From VMDJ01 sp965659945 (GTDB lineage: Bacteria > Pseudomonadota > Gammaproteobacteria > Chromatiales > Chromatiaceae), in the NCBI GenBank assembly GCA_965659945.1, contig CBFHYJ010000045.1, forward strand, positions 1 to 12,752: a stretch of 12,752 nucleotides of DNA, written 5' to 3'. The notes below the pieces were generated by a model. The model had not been told where the DNA came from, made no database searches, and saw nothing but the letters and a program-made list of their open reading frames with translations. A program made the translations under genes and the position numbers. Positions 1 to 7,795 of the stretch are shown piece by piece (position 1 is the stretch's first letter; each line of letters begins with the position of its first letter).

Positions 1-404
1 ATGCGGACTTTGAACACACCATGAGCTTGATTGAAGAGATTGGTTTCGATCATTCATTCAGCTTTATTTACAGCCGTCGTCCAGGTACGCCTGCTGCAGA
101 GCTGCCAGATGATGTGCCACATGATGTAAAACAAGCTCGCTTAGCACGTCTGCAGCACGTGATTAATAACAGCACTCAGCAGATCTCTCGTGAGATGGTC
201 GGTACCGTGCAACGTATTTTGGTGGATCGCCCATCACGTAAAGACGAATCTGAGATGTCAGGCCGCACTGAAAATAATCGCGTGGTGAATTTCAAAGGTC
301 CTGCGTCATTGATTGGCGAGTTTGTTGATGTGCAGATTACTGAAGCCTTTACCAATTCATTGCGTGGTGAGCTTGTGACTGAAAAGGTAGCTGCTGCCCA
401 ATGA
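1..404 (+). CDS. miaB: MiaB, tRNA-2-methylthio-N6-dimethylallyladenosine synthase, C-terminal part
   Basis: This is the 3' end of a radical-SAM methylthiotransferase that adds a methylthio group to i6A37 of tRNAs reading UNN codons. The reading frame is open from base 3, so the gene begins outside the window; the ATG at 21 is internal. About 133 residues are visible. They hold the end of the radical-SAM domain, with the family-typical run FSFIYSRRPGTPAAELPDDV, followed by a C-terminal TRAM RNA-binding domain (roughly the last 65 residues, including VNFKGPASLIGEFVDVQITEA). The [4Fe-4S] cysteines lie upstream and cannot be checked. Its TGA overlaps the ATG of ybeZ as ATGA (401-404), which implies translational coupling. 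The order miaB-ybeZ-ybeY-corC-lnt is a classic gammaproteobacterial cluster. Confidence 0.95.
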   Translation, partial: ADFEHTMSLIEEIGFDHSFSFIYSRRPGTPAAELPDDVPHDVKQARLARLQHVINNSTQQISREMVGTVQRILVDRPSRKDESEMSGRTENNRVVNFKGPASLIGEFVDVQITEAFTNSLRGELVTEKVAAAQ

Positions 405-1384
405 GTGCTGCAGAACAAACTGTCGAGTTCTTACTCGAGCCTGAAGATAACCAACGCTTACGAAATGTTTGTGGCCAGCTAGATGAGAATCTGCGCCAGA
501 TTGAACGTCGCATGGGTGTTGAAATCAGTAATCGCGGTAACTTCTTTAAAGTCGAAGGCGCGCCAGGTTCGGTAGATGCTGTTGCTGAGATCTTGCGTAA
601 TCTTTACGAGCTCAGCGAAAAAGAGGTAATCACCCCGGCAAACGTGCATCTGCATCTGCAAGAGTCCGGTATGGATGATGTGCCTGCGCATGAGCCAGAA
701 GTACCAGAGACGGTGATAAAGACCCGTCGCGGCATGGTGCGTCCCCGTGGCGGCTCGCAAGCGGTGTATGTGAACCGTGTCATGACACATGACATTAACT
801 TCGGTATTGGTCCTGCGGGTACCGGTAAAACCTATTTGGCGGTTGCTTGTGCAGTTGATGCGCTCGAGCGTGATCAGATTCGCCGTATTTTGTTGGTGCG
901 TCCTGCGGTTGAAGCGGGGGAGCGTTTAGGTTTCTTGCCGGGTGATCTTTCACAGAAGATCGACCCGTATCTTCGCCCTTTATACGATGCCTTGTACGAG
1001 ATGCTTGGCTTTGAGCGCGTAAATAAATTGATCGAGCGTAATGTGATTGAGGTGGCACCGTTAGCCTATATGCGCGGACGTACCTTGAATGAAGCTTTTA
1101 TTATTTTAGATGAAGCGCAGAACACTACGCCTGAGCAAATGAAGATGTTCCTTACCCGTTTGGGTTTTGGATCTACTGCGGTGATCACAGGTGATGTAAC
1201 GCAGATCGACTTACCGCGTGGTACGCGTTCAGGTCTTAAGCAAGCGATGGATATTCTTCAGGATGTTGACGGCTTGAGCTTTACTTTTTTCAACTCAAAA
1301 GATGTGGTGCGCCACTCGCTGGTGCAGAAAGTTGTGCAGGCTTATGACAAGTTTGAGCGCAAGCAAGAGAAGAAAGACGCATGA
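401..1384 (+). CDS. ybeZ: PhoH-family ATPase YbeZ
   Basis: A 327-residue PhoH-like P-loop NTPase, close to the usual length of YbeZ. The N-terminal 100 residues form the small domain typical of the family. The Walker A motif GPAGTGKT is at residues 137-144 and the Walker B motif IILDEAQ at 234-240. The conserved blocks RPAVEAGERLGFLPGD and ITGDVTQIDLPRG are both present. Family knowledge links YbeZ with its neighbour YbeY in RNA metabolism and ribosome maturation, but its exact substrate is unsettled. The gene overlaps miaB at its start and ybeY at its end by ATGA tetranucleotides, so all three are probably cotranscribed and coupled. An AAGG at 384-387 is a rather distant ribosome-binding site. 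Confidence 0.96.
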   Translation: MSAAEQTVEFLLEPEDNQRLRNVCGQLDENLRQIERRMGVEISNRGNFFKVEGAPGSVDAVAEILRNLYELSEKEVITPANVHLHLQESGMDDVPAHEPEVPETVIKTRRGMVRPRGGSQAVYVNRVMTHDINFGIGPAGTGKTYLAVACAVDALERDQIRRILLVRPAVEAGERLGFLPGDLSQKIDPYLRPLYDALYEMLGFERVNKLIERNVIEVAPLAYMRGRTLNEAFIILDEAQNTTPEQMKMFLTRLGFGSTAVITGDVTQIDLPRGTRSGLKQAMDILQDVDGLSFTFFNSKDVVRHSLVQKVVQAYDKFERKQEKKDA

Positions 1385-1833
1385 GTCTAGATGTCGACGT
1401 ACAGTTTGGTATCGAAGGCGAAGATATACCGCCTGCGTTAGCCTTTCGTATTTGGGCGCAAGCGGCGATGGAAGAAGATGACGAAATCTCGAGTTTAGCG
1501 ATTCGTGTGGTTGATGCCGCTGAGAGCCAAGAGCTTAACCGCACCTATCGTGACAAAGATAAACCGACCAATGTGTTGTCATTTCCTTTCGATTTGCCCC
1601 CTGAAATTGAAGAATCTCATTTGGGTGATTTGGCCATTTGTGCTGAAGTAGTTGCTGAGGAAGCTCAGGAGCAAGGGAAACCCCTAGCTGCTCATTGGGC
1701 GCATATGGTGGTACATGGTGTTTTACATCTTCGTGGTTTCGATCACATTGAAGATACAGACGCTGACATCATGGAAGAAAAGGAGCGCGTTATCCTAGAT
1801 GGCTTAGGTATCTCTGATCCCTATGCTGGCTGA
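1381..1833 (+). CDS. ybeY: YbeY, endoribonuclease / rRNA maturation factor
   Basis: A 150-residue metal-dependent endoribonuclease that acts in 16S rRNA 3'-end maturation and ribosome quality control in the cytoplasm. The family signature with three zinc-binding histidines is intact: HGVLHLRGFDH, with His112, His116 and His122. The upstream conserved blocks TNVLSFPFD and LGDLAIC are also present. Length is normal for the family (E. coli YbeY is about 155 residues). The start at 1381 overlaps the ybeZ stop as ATGA and has a purine-rich AGAAGAAAG stretch just upstream. Its position between ybeZ and corC is the standard one. Confidence 0.97.
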   Translation: MSLDVDVQFGIEGEDIPPALAFRIWAQAAMEEDDEISSLAIRVVDAAESQELNRTYRDKDKPTNVLSFPFDLPPEIEESHLGDLAICAEVVAEEAQEQGKPLAAHWAHMVVHGVLHLRGFDHIEDTDADIMEEKERVILDGLGISDPYAG

Positions 1834-1866
1834 AAAACGCACGTGTTTAACTATGCATAAGATTTT

Positions 1867-2745
1867 ATGAACGACGACGGACGATCTAGTCGCGGCTCAT
1901 TTGCCGCGCGTTTAATGGAACGCTTGTTCCAGAACTCAAGCAATGAGCCGGAAAATAAACAACAACTTGTCGAACTCCTTCGCCAAGCTAAAAACCGTGC
2001 CTTATTTAATACTGATGCGTTAAGCATGATCGAAGGTGTCTTGCAGGTTTCTGATCTGCAGGTCCGTGACATCATGATTCCGCGTGCGCAGATGGAAGTT
2101 ATCGGTCGAGATGATGCGCTCAGTGATATCTTGCCAGTATTGGTGGATAGCTCACACTCTCGCTATCCAGTGATTGGCGAAGACCGTGCCGAGGTGGTGG
2201 GTACCTTGCTAGCAAAAGATTTGCTGCAGTACTTTGCTGATGGCTCAAAGAAATTCAAATTACGCGACATCATCCGTTCAGCGGTCTTTGTGCCTGAATC
2301 AAAGCGATTGGATGTGTTGTTGCGCGAGTTCCGCGCAAGCCGAAATCACATGGCGATTGTCGTTGATGAATATGGCGCAGCCGCAGGTCTAGTCACCATC
2401 GAAGATGTACTTGAGCAGATTGTTGGTGAGATTGAAGATGAATATGATTTTGATGAAGGTGCATTCATCATGCGTCGTGCTGAAAATAACTACACCGTCA
2501 AGGCGCATACCACCATCGAAGACTTTAACGAGTATTTCAACATCGAGATTGATGATGAAGATTTCGACACCATTGGTGGCCTTGTGTTGCATGCCCTAGG
2601 TCATATGCCAGTACGTGGTGAGCATGTCGAAGCAGAAGGCTTCCGCTTTGAAGTCTTGGGTGCTGACTCGCGCAAGATTCGATTGCTTGCGATCAGTAAG
2701 CTCGACCTCGCGATTACGACAGAGGATAAGGCGGATAACGCCTAA
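1867..2745 (+). CDS. corC: CorC/YbeX, CBS-domain transport-associated protein
   Basis: A 292-residue soluble protein of the HlyC/CorC family, historically tied to Mg2+/Co2+ efflux through CorA and, in E. coli, to ribosome-related metabolism as YbeX. Two CBS domains are visible, at about residues 67-125 (from RDIMIPRAQMEVI) and 132-190 (ending GLVTIEDVLEQIVGEIEDEY). A CorC_C transporter-associated domain follows at about 205-285 (DTIGGLVLHALGHMPVRGE). There are no membrane segments, as expected for the short CorC form. The start at 1867 lacks a clear Shine-Dalgarno sequence, but the MNDDG N-terminus matches the family, and the next ATG (1915) would cut a conserved region. It lies 33 nt after ybeY and 9 nt before lnt. 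Confidence 0.95.
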   Translation: MNDDGRSSRGSFAARLMERLFQNSSNEPENKQQLVELLRQAKNRALFNTDALSMIEGVLQVSDLQVRDIMIPRAQMEVIGRDDALSDILPVLVDSSHSRYPVIGEDRAEVVGTLLAKDLLQYFADGSKKFKLRDIIRSAVFVPESKRLDVLLREFRASRNHMAIVVDEYGAAAGLVTIEDVLEQIVGEIEDEYDFDEGAFIMRRAENNYTVKAHTTIEDFNEYFNIEIDDEDFDTIGGLVLHALGHMPVRGEHVEAEGFRFEVLGADSRKIRLLAISKLDLAITTEDKADNA

Positions 2746-2754
2746 CACCTTTCG

Positions 2755-4248
2755 ATGTTAATGCAGTTACTGACGATTGTATTTGCCGCAGCGGCAGGTG
2801 CGTCGTTGGTGCTGTCCTACGCGCCTTTTGGCTACTGGTTCGTTCAATTCCCTGCATTAATGATTTTGTTGGTGATGATCACGCAAAGTCGATCTCCCAA
2901 GCAGGCAGCTTGGATCGGTTGGTCATGGGGCTTTGGTTTATTTGTTACAGGCGTGTTTTGGCTGCGTATTAGCATCAGTCAGTTTGGTGGGATGACTGAG
3001 AGCTTGGCGATTGGTGCGACAGTCTTGTTTGTCGCCTTTATTGCCTTGTATATCGCGTTATTTGCATGGCTTGTACGCCGTTTTATTCACGTTACTTCGC
3101 CGCTAAGCTGGATGCTGCTCGTATCTTCTTTATGGTTCTTACTAGAACTTGCGCGTGGTTGGGTTCTTACCGGTTTTCCGTGGCTCTCACTTGGCTATGC
3201 GCACAGTGATTCACCGTTAAGCTCGTTAATGCCTGTGATAGGTATACATGGCGTGAGCTGGGTTGTGATGTTTTTGATTGCCTGTTTGTTTGCCGCTAAG
3301 CGTTGGTATGCATGGTTGAGCTTAATTGGCATGCTGTTGTTGATAAGTTTTATCCCCAAACAATGGACGCAGCCGACCGGAGTGGAAACCACTGTCGCGG
3401 TTGTGCAAGGAAACGTGCCACAACGATTGAAGTGGCGTGCAAATCTTTTTGATCAATGGTTAGCGCATTACGAATCATTAAGTGCCGCTGCGCCTGAGGC
3501 GCAGGTGGTGATTTGGCCAGAAACCGCGATCTCAGGTTTTGAGCAAGAGTTGTCGCCTGAATTAGAACGTTTAGATGCGCTGTTCAAACAAAAAGATCAA
3601 AGCTTTGTCACTGGCATTGTAGCAGGTGATCGCCAAGGCGCTTATTACAACGCGATGATCACGCGTGGTGTTGCAGCTAAAGGTGGGTACTACAAACATC
3701 ACTTAGTGCCGTTTGGTGAGTTCATGCCGCTGAAACAACTGATTGGGCCGGTGATGAGCTGGCTGCGAATTCCCGTATCTGATTTCGCTATCGGTGAGGC
3801 TGAGCAGTCGTTGCTCGAGCTAAAAGGCCAACAAGTCGGTGTGAATATTTGTTACGAAGACGCCTTTGCTCGAGAGGTATTGAAAGCCTTGCCTGATGCC
3901 GATTGGCTACTTAATGCGAGTAATGATGCTTGGTTTGGCGATTCACTCGCGCCACATCAACACCTGCAAATTGCACGCGCTCGCGCTGCCGAAGCGGGGC
4001 GCTATTTGGTCAGAGCGACCAATACCGGTATTTCCGCGGTGATCGATCAGCGCGGCAAACTGGTGGCGACTATTGCGCAATTCGAAGCTGATGTCATGCA
4101 AGCAAAAGTCCCAAGTTATCAAGGGGTAACACCTTATGTGTTGTTGCGTGATTGGCCCTTAATGCTATTTAGCCTATTTGCTCTTAATTGGGTTCTGTTA
4201 CAGCTGAGATGGCACTCACGAGATCCATTGGGTACAGTGCGTTTCTGA
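2755..4248 (+). CDS. lnt: Lnt, apolipoprotein N-acyltransferase
   Basis: A 497-residue inner-membrane enzyme that adds the third acyl chain to the N-terminal cysteine of lipoproteins, the last step of lipoprotein maturation. Several hydrophobic helices fill the first 200 residues and one more lies near the C-terminus (about 465-485). Between them is a nitrilase-type domain facing the periplasm. The catalytic triad is intact: Glu256 in WPETAI, Lys314 in YYKHHLVPFGEF, and Cys366 in VGVNICYEDAF. Length is close to E. coli Lnt (512). The start could be 2755 or the ATG two codons later (2761). It follows corC by 9 nt and ends the cluster; ridA begins 25 nt downstream. Confidence 0.96.
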   Translation: MLMQLLTIVFAAAAGASLVLSYAPFGYWFVQFPALMILLVMITQSRSPKQAAWIGWSWGFGLFVTGVFWLRISISQFGGMTESLAIGATVLFVAFIALYIALFAWLVRRFIHVTSPLSWMLLVSSLWFLLELARGWVLTGFPWLSLGYAHSDSPLSSLMPVIGIHGVSWVVMFLIACLFAAKRWYAWLSLIGMLLLISFIPKQWTQPTGVETTVAVVQGNVPQRLKWRANLFDQWLAHYESLSAAAPEAQVVIWPETAISGFEQELSPELERLDALFKQKDQSFVTGIVAGDRQGAYYNAMITRGVAAKGGYYKHHLVPFGEFMPLKQLIGPVMSWLRIPVSDFAIGEAEQSLLELKGQQVGVNICYEDAFAREVLKALPDADWLLNASNDAWFGDSLAPHQHLQIARARAAEAGRYLVRATNTGISAVIDQRGKLVATIAQFEADVMQAKVPSYQGVTPYVLLRDWPLMLFSLFALNWVLLQLRWHSRDPLGTVRF

Positions 4249-4273
4249 CTTAACGCCACTTTGGGAGTAGCAC

Positions 4274-4657
4274 ATGGCGCGTGAAATTATTTCGACTGAT
4301 CAAGCACCGGCAGCGATTGGTACATATTCTCAGGCAGTAAAGGTGGGTAATACCGTTTATCTATCGGGTCAGATTCCGTTAGTGCCAGAAACCATGGAAA
4401 TGATCGAAGGCGACATTGAGACGCAAATTCGTCGTGTGTTCGATAACTTGTCTGCGGTTGCCACTGCAGCAGGTGGAAGTTTGGCGGATATCGCAAAGCT
4501 AAATATCTTCCTTACGGATTTGGGTAACTTTGCCAAAGTGAATGAGGTGATGGCTGAATATTTTCACCAGCCTTACCCTGCGAGAGCGGCTGTTGAGGTG
4601 GCAGGGTTGCCACGTAATGCCGGCGTAGAAATGGATGGTGTGATGGAACTTGCTTAA
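4274..4657 (+). CDS. ridA: RidA, 2-iminobutanoate/2-iminopropanoate deaminase
   Basis: A 127-residue RidA/YjgF/UK114-family protein. Members form trimers and hydrolyse reactive enamine/imine intermediates made by PLP enzymes such as threonine dehydratase. The family core is visible: GTYSQAV with Tyr18, LSGQIPLVP near residue 31, and the substrate-carboxylate arginine Arg104 in PARAAVEVAGLP. Glu119 lies where the water-activating glutamate is expected. Length is exactly typical. A strong ribosome-binding site GGGAG (4263-4267) sits 6 nt before the ATG. In many gammaproteobacteria ridA lies between spoT and recG. Here recG is close downstream, but ialB and an inverted yjbQ intervene and spoT is not in the window. 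Confidence 0.96.
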   Translation: MAREIISTDQAPAAIGTYSQAVKVGNTVYLSGQIPLVPETMEMIEGDIETQIRRVFDNLSAVATAAGGSLADIAKLNIFLTDLGNFAKVNEVMAEYFHQPYPARAAVEVAGLPRNAGVEMDGVMELA

Positions 4658-4699
4658 TTAGCAGTGGTCATCAGTAAAGGAATGTAAAAGGATACTGTA

Positions 4700-5194
4700 A
4701 TGAAAAAATTTCTCGGCCTTCTTCTTATTGGTTTGTTGCACTTATCTGCTTTTGCGGAAGATGCGAAGAAAGAGATCCCAACCTTTGGTGATTGGGCAAA
4801 GCAATGTGAAAAAGAGGGCGACAAGGAGATGTGCTACATCTTCCAAAACGTTAACAGTAAAGATAATGGCCAGATGCTGATGCAAGTGCGCGTTGGTTTT
4901 GTGCCTGACAATAAAGAGCCGATCTTTATCGCTACCGTGCCGCTGGGTGCGTTGCTGATGCCAGGTGCTGCACTGTTGGTTGATGAAAAGATTGCACCAG
5001 TGAAGCTACCGTATTTGGCCTGTGGTCGCCAAGGTTGTACGACAGTGGGTCAGCCACTAAAAACGGATGTGGTTGAAGCAATGCAAAAAGGTGAGCGTGC
5101 GCAAGTGCGTGTGGCTTTGATGAACCAAAAGATCCTACCTTTGCCTATTTCGCTAAAAGGTTTCACTCGCGCCTATAACTCAATCGCGCCTTAA
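4700..5194 (+). CDS. IalB-family (invasion-associated locus B) exported protein
   Basis: A 164-residue predicted periplasmic protein. Residues 1-19 form a signal peptide: MKK, a leucine-rich core, then AFA before ED, with cleavage expected after Ala19. The mature part fits the IalB family, named for a Bartonella invasion protein but present in many non-pathogens. Typical features are the FGDWAKQC opening and four cysteines (37, 45, 108, 113) able to form two disulfides, the second pair in LACGRQGC. Biochemical function is unknown and the name should not be taken to imply virulence. The ribosome-binding site AAAAGGA (4686-4692) is 7 nt upstream of the ATG. The gene lies 42 nt after ridA, perhaps cotranscribed, and overlaps yjbQ tail to tail by 4 nt. 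Confidence 0.85.
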   Translation: MKKFLGLLLIGLLHLSAFAEDAKKEIPTFGDWAKQCEKEGDKEMCYIFQNVNSKDNGQMLMQVRVGFVPDNKEPIFIATVPLGALLMPGAALLVDEKIAPVKLPYLACGRQGCTTVGQPLKTDVVEAMQKGERAQVRVALMNQKILPLPISLKGFTRAYNSIAP

Positions 5195-5604
5195 CTGCTG
5201 CTCACGGTGACAACGATTGAACGTTGATGGCCGTGATATCGATGCTCGTATAAAAACAAACCCTGCCAAGTGCCCAAGGCTAATCGTCCTTGGGTAACCG
5301 GTAGGGTTTGGTCCATTTTGGTCAGTATCGAACGAATATGTGCTGACATGTCATCGGCACCTTCCATGCTATGACGATAACGTGGATCACCATCTTGCAC
5401 TTCGCGGGCTAGCCAATCTTCAAGGTCAGCGCGGACATCGGGATCGGCATTTTCACAAATGATCAATGAAGCCGAGGTGTGCTTAACAAACACATGACAT
5501 AGGCCGGCTTGAACGCCGCTGTTTTTCACCACGTCCTGAATCTGTTGAGAGATATTCTGCGTGCCGCGGCCGGATGTCTTAATGTGAAGTGTTTCTTGAT
5601 ACAT
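5191..5604 (-). CDS. yjbQ: YjbQ / UPF0047 family protein
   Basis: A 137-residue protein of the UPF0047 (YjbQ) family, full length. Conserved blocks are KHTSASLIICENADPDVR (residues 41-58), the acidic/histidine cluster MEGADDMSAHI (80-90), and LGTWQGLFLYEHR (110-122). Members are small cytoplasmic beta-rich trimers. Weak thiamine-phosphate-synthase activity has been reported for E. coli YjbQ, but the physiological role is unclear. It runs against its neighbours: convergent with ialB (4-nt overlap) and divergent from recG, with only 44 nt between the two ATGs. Its promoter must therefore lie partly inside the recG 5' end. No clear ribosome-binding site was seen. Confidence 0.93.
   Translation of the reverse strand: MYQETLHIKTSGRGTQNISQQIQDVVKNSGVQAGLCHVFVKHTSASLIICENADPDVRADLEDWLAREVQDGDPRYRHSMEGADDMSAHIRSILTKMDQTLPVTQGRLALGTWQGLFLYEHRYHGHQRSIVVTVSSS
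5202..5236. other. Two-part hairpin just past the ialB/yjbQ convergent junction
   Basis: An inverted repeat lies inside the last codons of yjbQ and directly downstream of the ialB stop. The outer stem is TCACGG (5202-5207) with CCGTGA (5231-5236). The inner stem is CAACG (5211-5215) with CGTTG (5222-5226). A 3/4-nt internal loop separates the stems and the apical loop is 6 nt. No U-rich tract follows on either strand, so it is not a canonical intrinsic terminator. Since the two genes overlap, it is the only obvious place for a transcriptional boundary. Functional role is inferred. Confidence 0.3.
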
Positions 5605-5648
5605 GATTGTGTCTTGTTGCTGGTTAAGTGCTTGCGTATGCTCGCTGC

Positions 5649-7745
5649 ATGTCCGATCAAACCGATAGCTTAGCGCGAATCCCTGTTACTGCCTTGCGTG
5701 GTGTTGGACCTAAGGGTGCTGAGCGTTTGGCTAAACTGGGTGTGCATTCGGTACAAGATGTGTTGTTCCATCTGCCGTTCCGTTATCAAGATCGCACCAA
5801 GATTGTGCCGGTTGGTTCATTGCGTCCGGGTGATCAAGCGGTGATTGATGTCACAGTGGATCACGCAGATATTCGATTTGGCAAAAGACGTTCGTTACTT
5901 GTGCAGGTGTCAGATGGCACAGGCTCGATGATTCTGCGTTTCTTTCATTTCACGGCAGTGCAAAAGTCTGCGCTTGCACGCGGTGTGAGATTGCGTTGTT
6001 TTGGCGAAGTGCGAAATGGTCCGCAGCACTATGAGTTGGTGCATCCTGAATATCAGAGCGTTGCGGATGATGAGTCGATTACCGTTGAACAAGCGTTAAC
6101 GCCTATCTATCCAACTACGGAAGGGTTTCATCAGCTCAGTTGGCGTGATTTGATTGCGCAAGCGCTGCAACGTTTAGGTAAAGAAGGTGCTTTAGATGAG
6201 CTCCTGTCATCAGGTTTACTTTCATTGTTTGATTTACCCACTTTGTCAGATGCGATTCGTTTATTGCATCGACCCCCGCCTGAGCTTGCGAAGGCATTGA
6301 TGTCAGAAGAGGGTCATCCGGCGCAACATCGTTTGGCCTTTGAAGAATTGCTTGCACATCAATTAAGTATGCGACTGATGCGTGATGCGCATCGACAGCA
6401 AACTGCACCTGTATTTGAGCCAACGATTTTCGAATTACCTAAGGTGAAGCAACTGCTCGGTGCTTTAGACTTTGAGTTAACCGGTGCGCAACGCCGTGTG
6501 ATCGGTGAGATTGGAGAAGATACAAAGCACCCTTATCCTATGTTGCGCTTAGTGCAAGGTGATGTGGGCAGTGGAAAAACCATTGTTGCGGCAATCGCAG
6601 CGTTGCAGGCGATTGAGGCGGGTTATCAGGTAGCCCTGATGGCACCGACTGAGATTCTTGCAGAGCAGCATCGAGTTAACTTCAAAAACTGGTTTAGCGC
6701 ATTGGGTGTTGAGGTTGGTTGGTTAAGTGGGCGCTTAAAAGGGAAGAAGCGCGATGCGATGATGCAGCAGGTTAGCCAAGGTGGGTTACCCATGGTGGTC
6801 GGGACGCATGCGTTATTTCAAGAGAGCGTCGAGTTCGCCAACTTAGGTTTGGTTATTGTGGATGAGCAACATCGCTTTGGTGTGCATCAACGTTTGGCGC
6901 TGCGTTCCAAAGGTAAATTAGTCACGCCACATCAATTGATTATGACTGCTACGCCGATTCCAAGAACCTTGGCAATGACAGTGTATGCCGATCTCGATCT
7001 GTCGGTGATTGATGAGTTACCACCCGGACGTAAGCCCATTAAAACGGTTTTGGTGTCAGAGCAGCGGCAAGCTGAGGTGATTGAGCGTGTTCGCCTCGCA
7101 TGTGAATCCGGTCGACAAGCTTATTGGGTGTGCACCTTGATTGAAGAGTCTGAGTTACTTCAGGCGCAAGCGGCAGAGCAAACCGCAGAGGTGCTTACCG
7201 AAGCGCTAGCCCCTCTAAAGGTGGGTTTAGTGCATGGTCGAATGAAAGCGCCTGAAAAAGCTGAGGTGATGCAACAGTTCAAATCGGGTGAGTTGCATCT
7301 GCTCGTTGCCACCACGGTGATTGAGGTGGGGGTGGATGTGCCGAATGCTTCACTCATGGTGATGGCCAATGCTGAGCGCTTAGGTCTGTCGCAGTTACAT
7401 CAGTTGCGCGGACGTGTCGGTCGAGGTGCGCAAGATAGTTATTGTGTGCTGCTTTATCACCCACCCTTAGGTGCGGTGGCACGAGAGCGTCTTGAGATTA
7501 TGCGAAAAACCAATGACGGTTTTGTGATTGCACAAAAGGATTTAGAGATTCGCGGTCCGGGTGAGGTCTTAGGGACTCGCCAGACGGGTGAGGTGCAATT
7601 TCGATTGGCAGATTTAATCCGTGATCAGCATTGGATTGAGCCAGTACAAAAAGCGGCTGATCAATTAATTTCTGAAAAGTCAGAGCATATTCAGCCGCTG
7701 ATTCAACGTTGGATTGGCGAGAAACAAAACTACTCAGCGGTGTAG
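5649..7745 (+). CDS. recG: RecG, ATP-dependent DNA helicase
   Basis: A superfamily-2 helicase/translocase that remodels stalled replication forks and branch-migrates recombination intermediates. From the ATG at 5649 it is 698 residues (E. coli RecG is 693). A GTG at 5628 would add only seven residues, MLAYARC. I prefer 5649 because MSDQTD leads directly into the family N-terminus, though neither start has a good ribosome-binding site. Seen in order: the N-terminal wedge/OB region (LRGVGPKGAERLAKLGV, then FHLPFRYQDRT); Walker A GDVGSGKT (about 304-311); DEQHRFGV (405-412); the TATPIPRTLAM motif; then GLVHGRMK, ATTVIEVGVDVPNAS and QLRGRVGRG of the second RecA lobe. All helicase motifs look intact. 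It is divergent from yjbQ and 50 nt upstream of ubiC. Confidence 0.97.
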   Translation: MSDQTDSLARIPVTALRGVGPKGAERLAKLGVHSVQDVLFHLPFRYQDRTKIVPVGSLRPGDQAVIDVTVDHADIRFGKRRSLLVQVSDGTGSMILRFFHFTAVQKSALARGVRLRCFGEVRNGPQHYELVHPEYQSVADDESITVEQALTPIYPTTEGFHQLSWRDLIAQALQRLGKEGALDELLSSGLLSLFDLPTLSDAIRLLHRPPPELAKALMSEEGHPAQHRLAFEELLAHQLSMRLMRDAHRQQTAPVFEPTIFELPKVKQLLGALDFELTGAQRRVIGEIGEDTKHPYPMLRLVQGDVGSGKTIVAAIAALQAIEAGYQVALMAPTEILAEQHRVNFKNWFSALGVEVGWLSGRLKGKKRDAMMQQVSQGGLPMVVGTHALFQESVEFANLGLVIVDEQHRFGVHQRLALRSKGKLVTPHQLIMTATPIPRTLAMTVYADLDLSVIDELPPGRKPIKTVLVSEQRQAEVIERVRLACESGRQAYWVCTLIEESELLQAQAAEQTAEVLTEALAPLKVGLVHGRMKAPEKAEVMQQFKSGELHLLVATTVIEVGVDVPNASLMVMANAERLGLSQLHQLRGRVGRGAQDSYCVLLYHPPLGAVARERLEIMRKTNDGFVIAQKDLEIRGPGEVLGTRQTGEVQFRLADLIRDQHWIEPVQKAADQLISEKSEHIQPLIQRWIGEKQNYSAV

Positions 7746-7757
7746 TGCTATTGGCTG

Positions 7758-7766
7758 TGCGATAAT
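7758..7766 (+). promoter_or_regulatory. Candidate extended -10 promoter for ubiC
   Basis: In the 50-nt recG-ubiC gap, TGC followed by GATAAT (7758-7766) resembles an extended -10 element (TGnTATAAT, with one mismatch). Transcription would start about 24 nt before the ubiC ATG. There is no good -35 at the usual distance, which extended -10 promoters can tolerate. This is a pattern match only. Confidence 0.3.
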
Positions 7767-7795
7767 GCGCATCGATTTTTTACATTGAGCCTTCA

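Noticed and set aside
4700..5194. IalB protein as a virulence factor
   Set aside because: The name comes from Bartonella, but the family is widespread in free-living bacteria and no other virulence gene is nearby.
5628..5648. GTG start for recG at 5628
   Set aside because: It adds seven residues of no family resemblance and shortens the gap to yjbQ to 23 nt. It is not excluded, since neither start has a clear ribosome-binding site.
7759..7786. Possible intrinsic terminator after recG
   Set aside because: A CGAT/ATCG stem of four pairs followed by TTTTTT is too weak; the region reads better as part of the ubiC leader.
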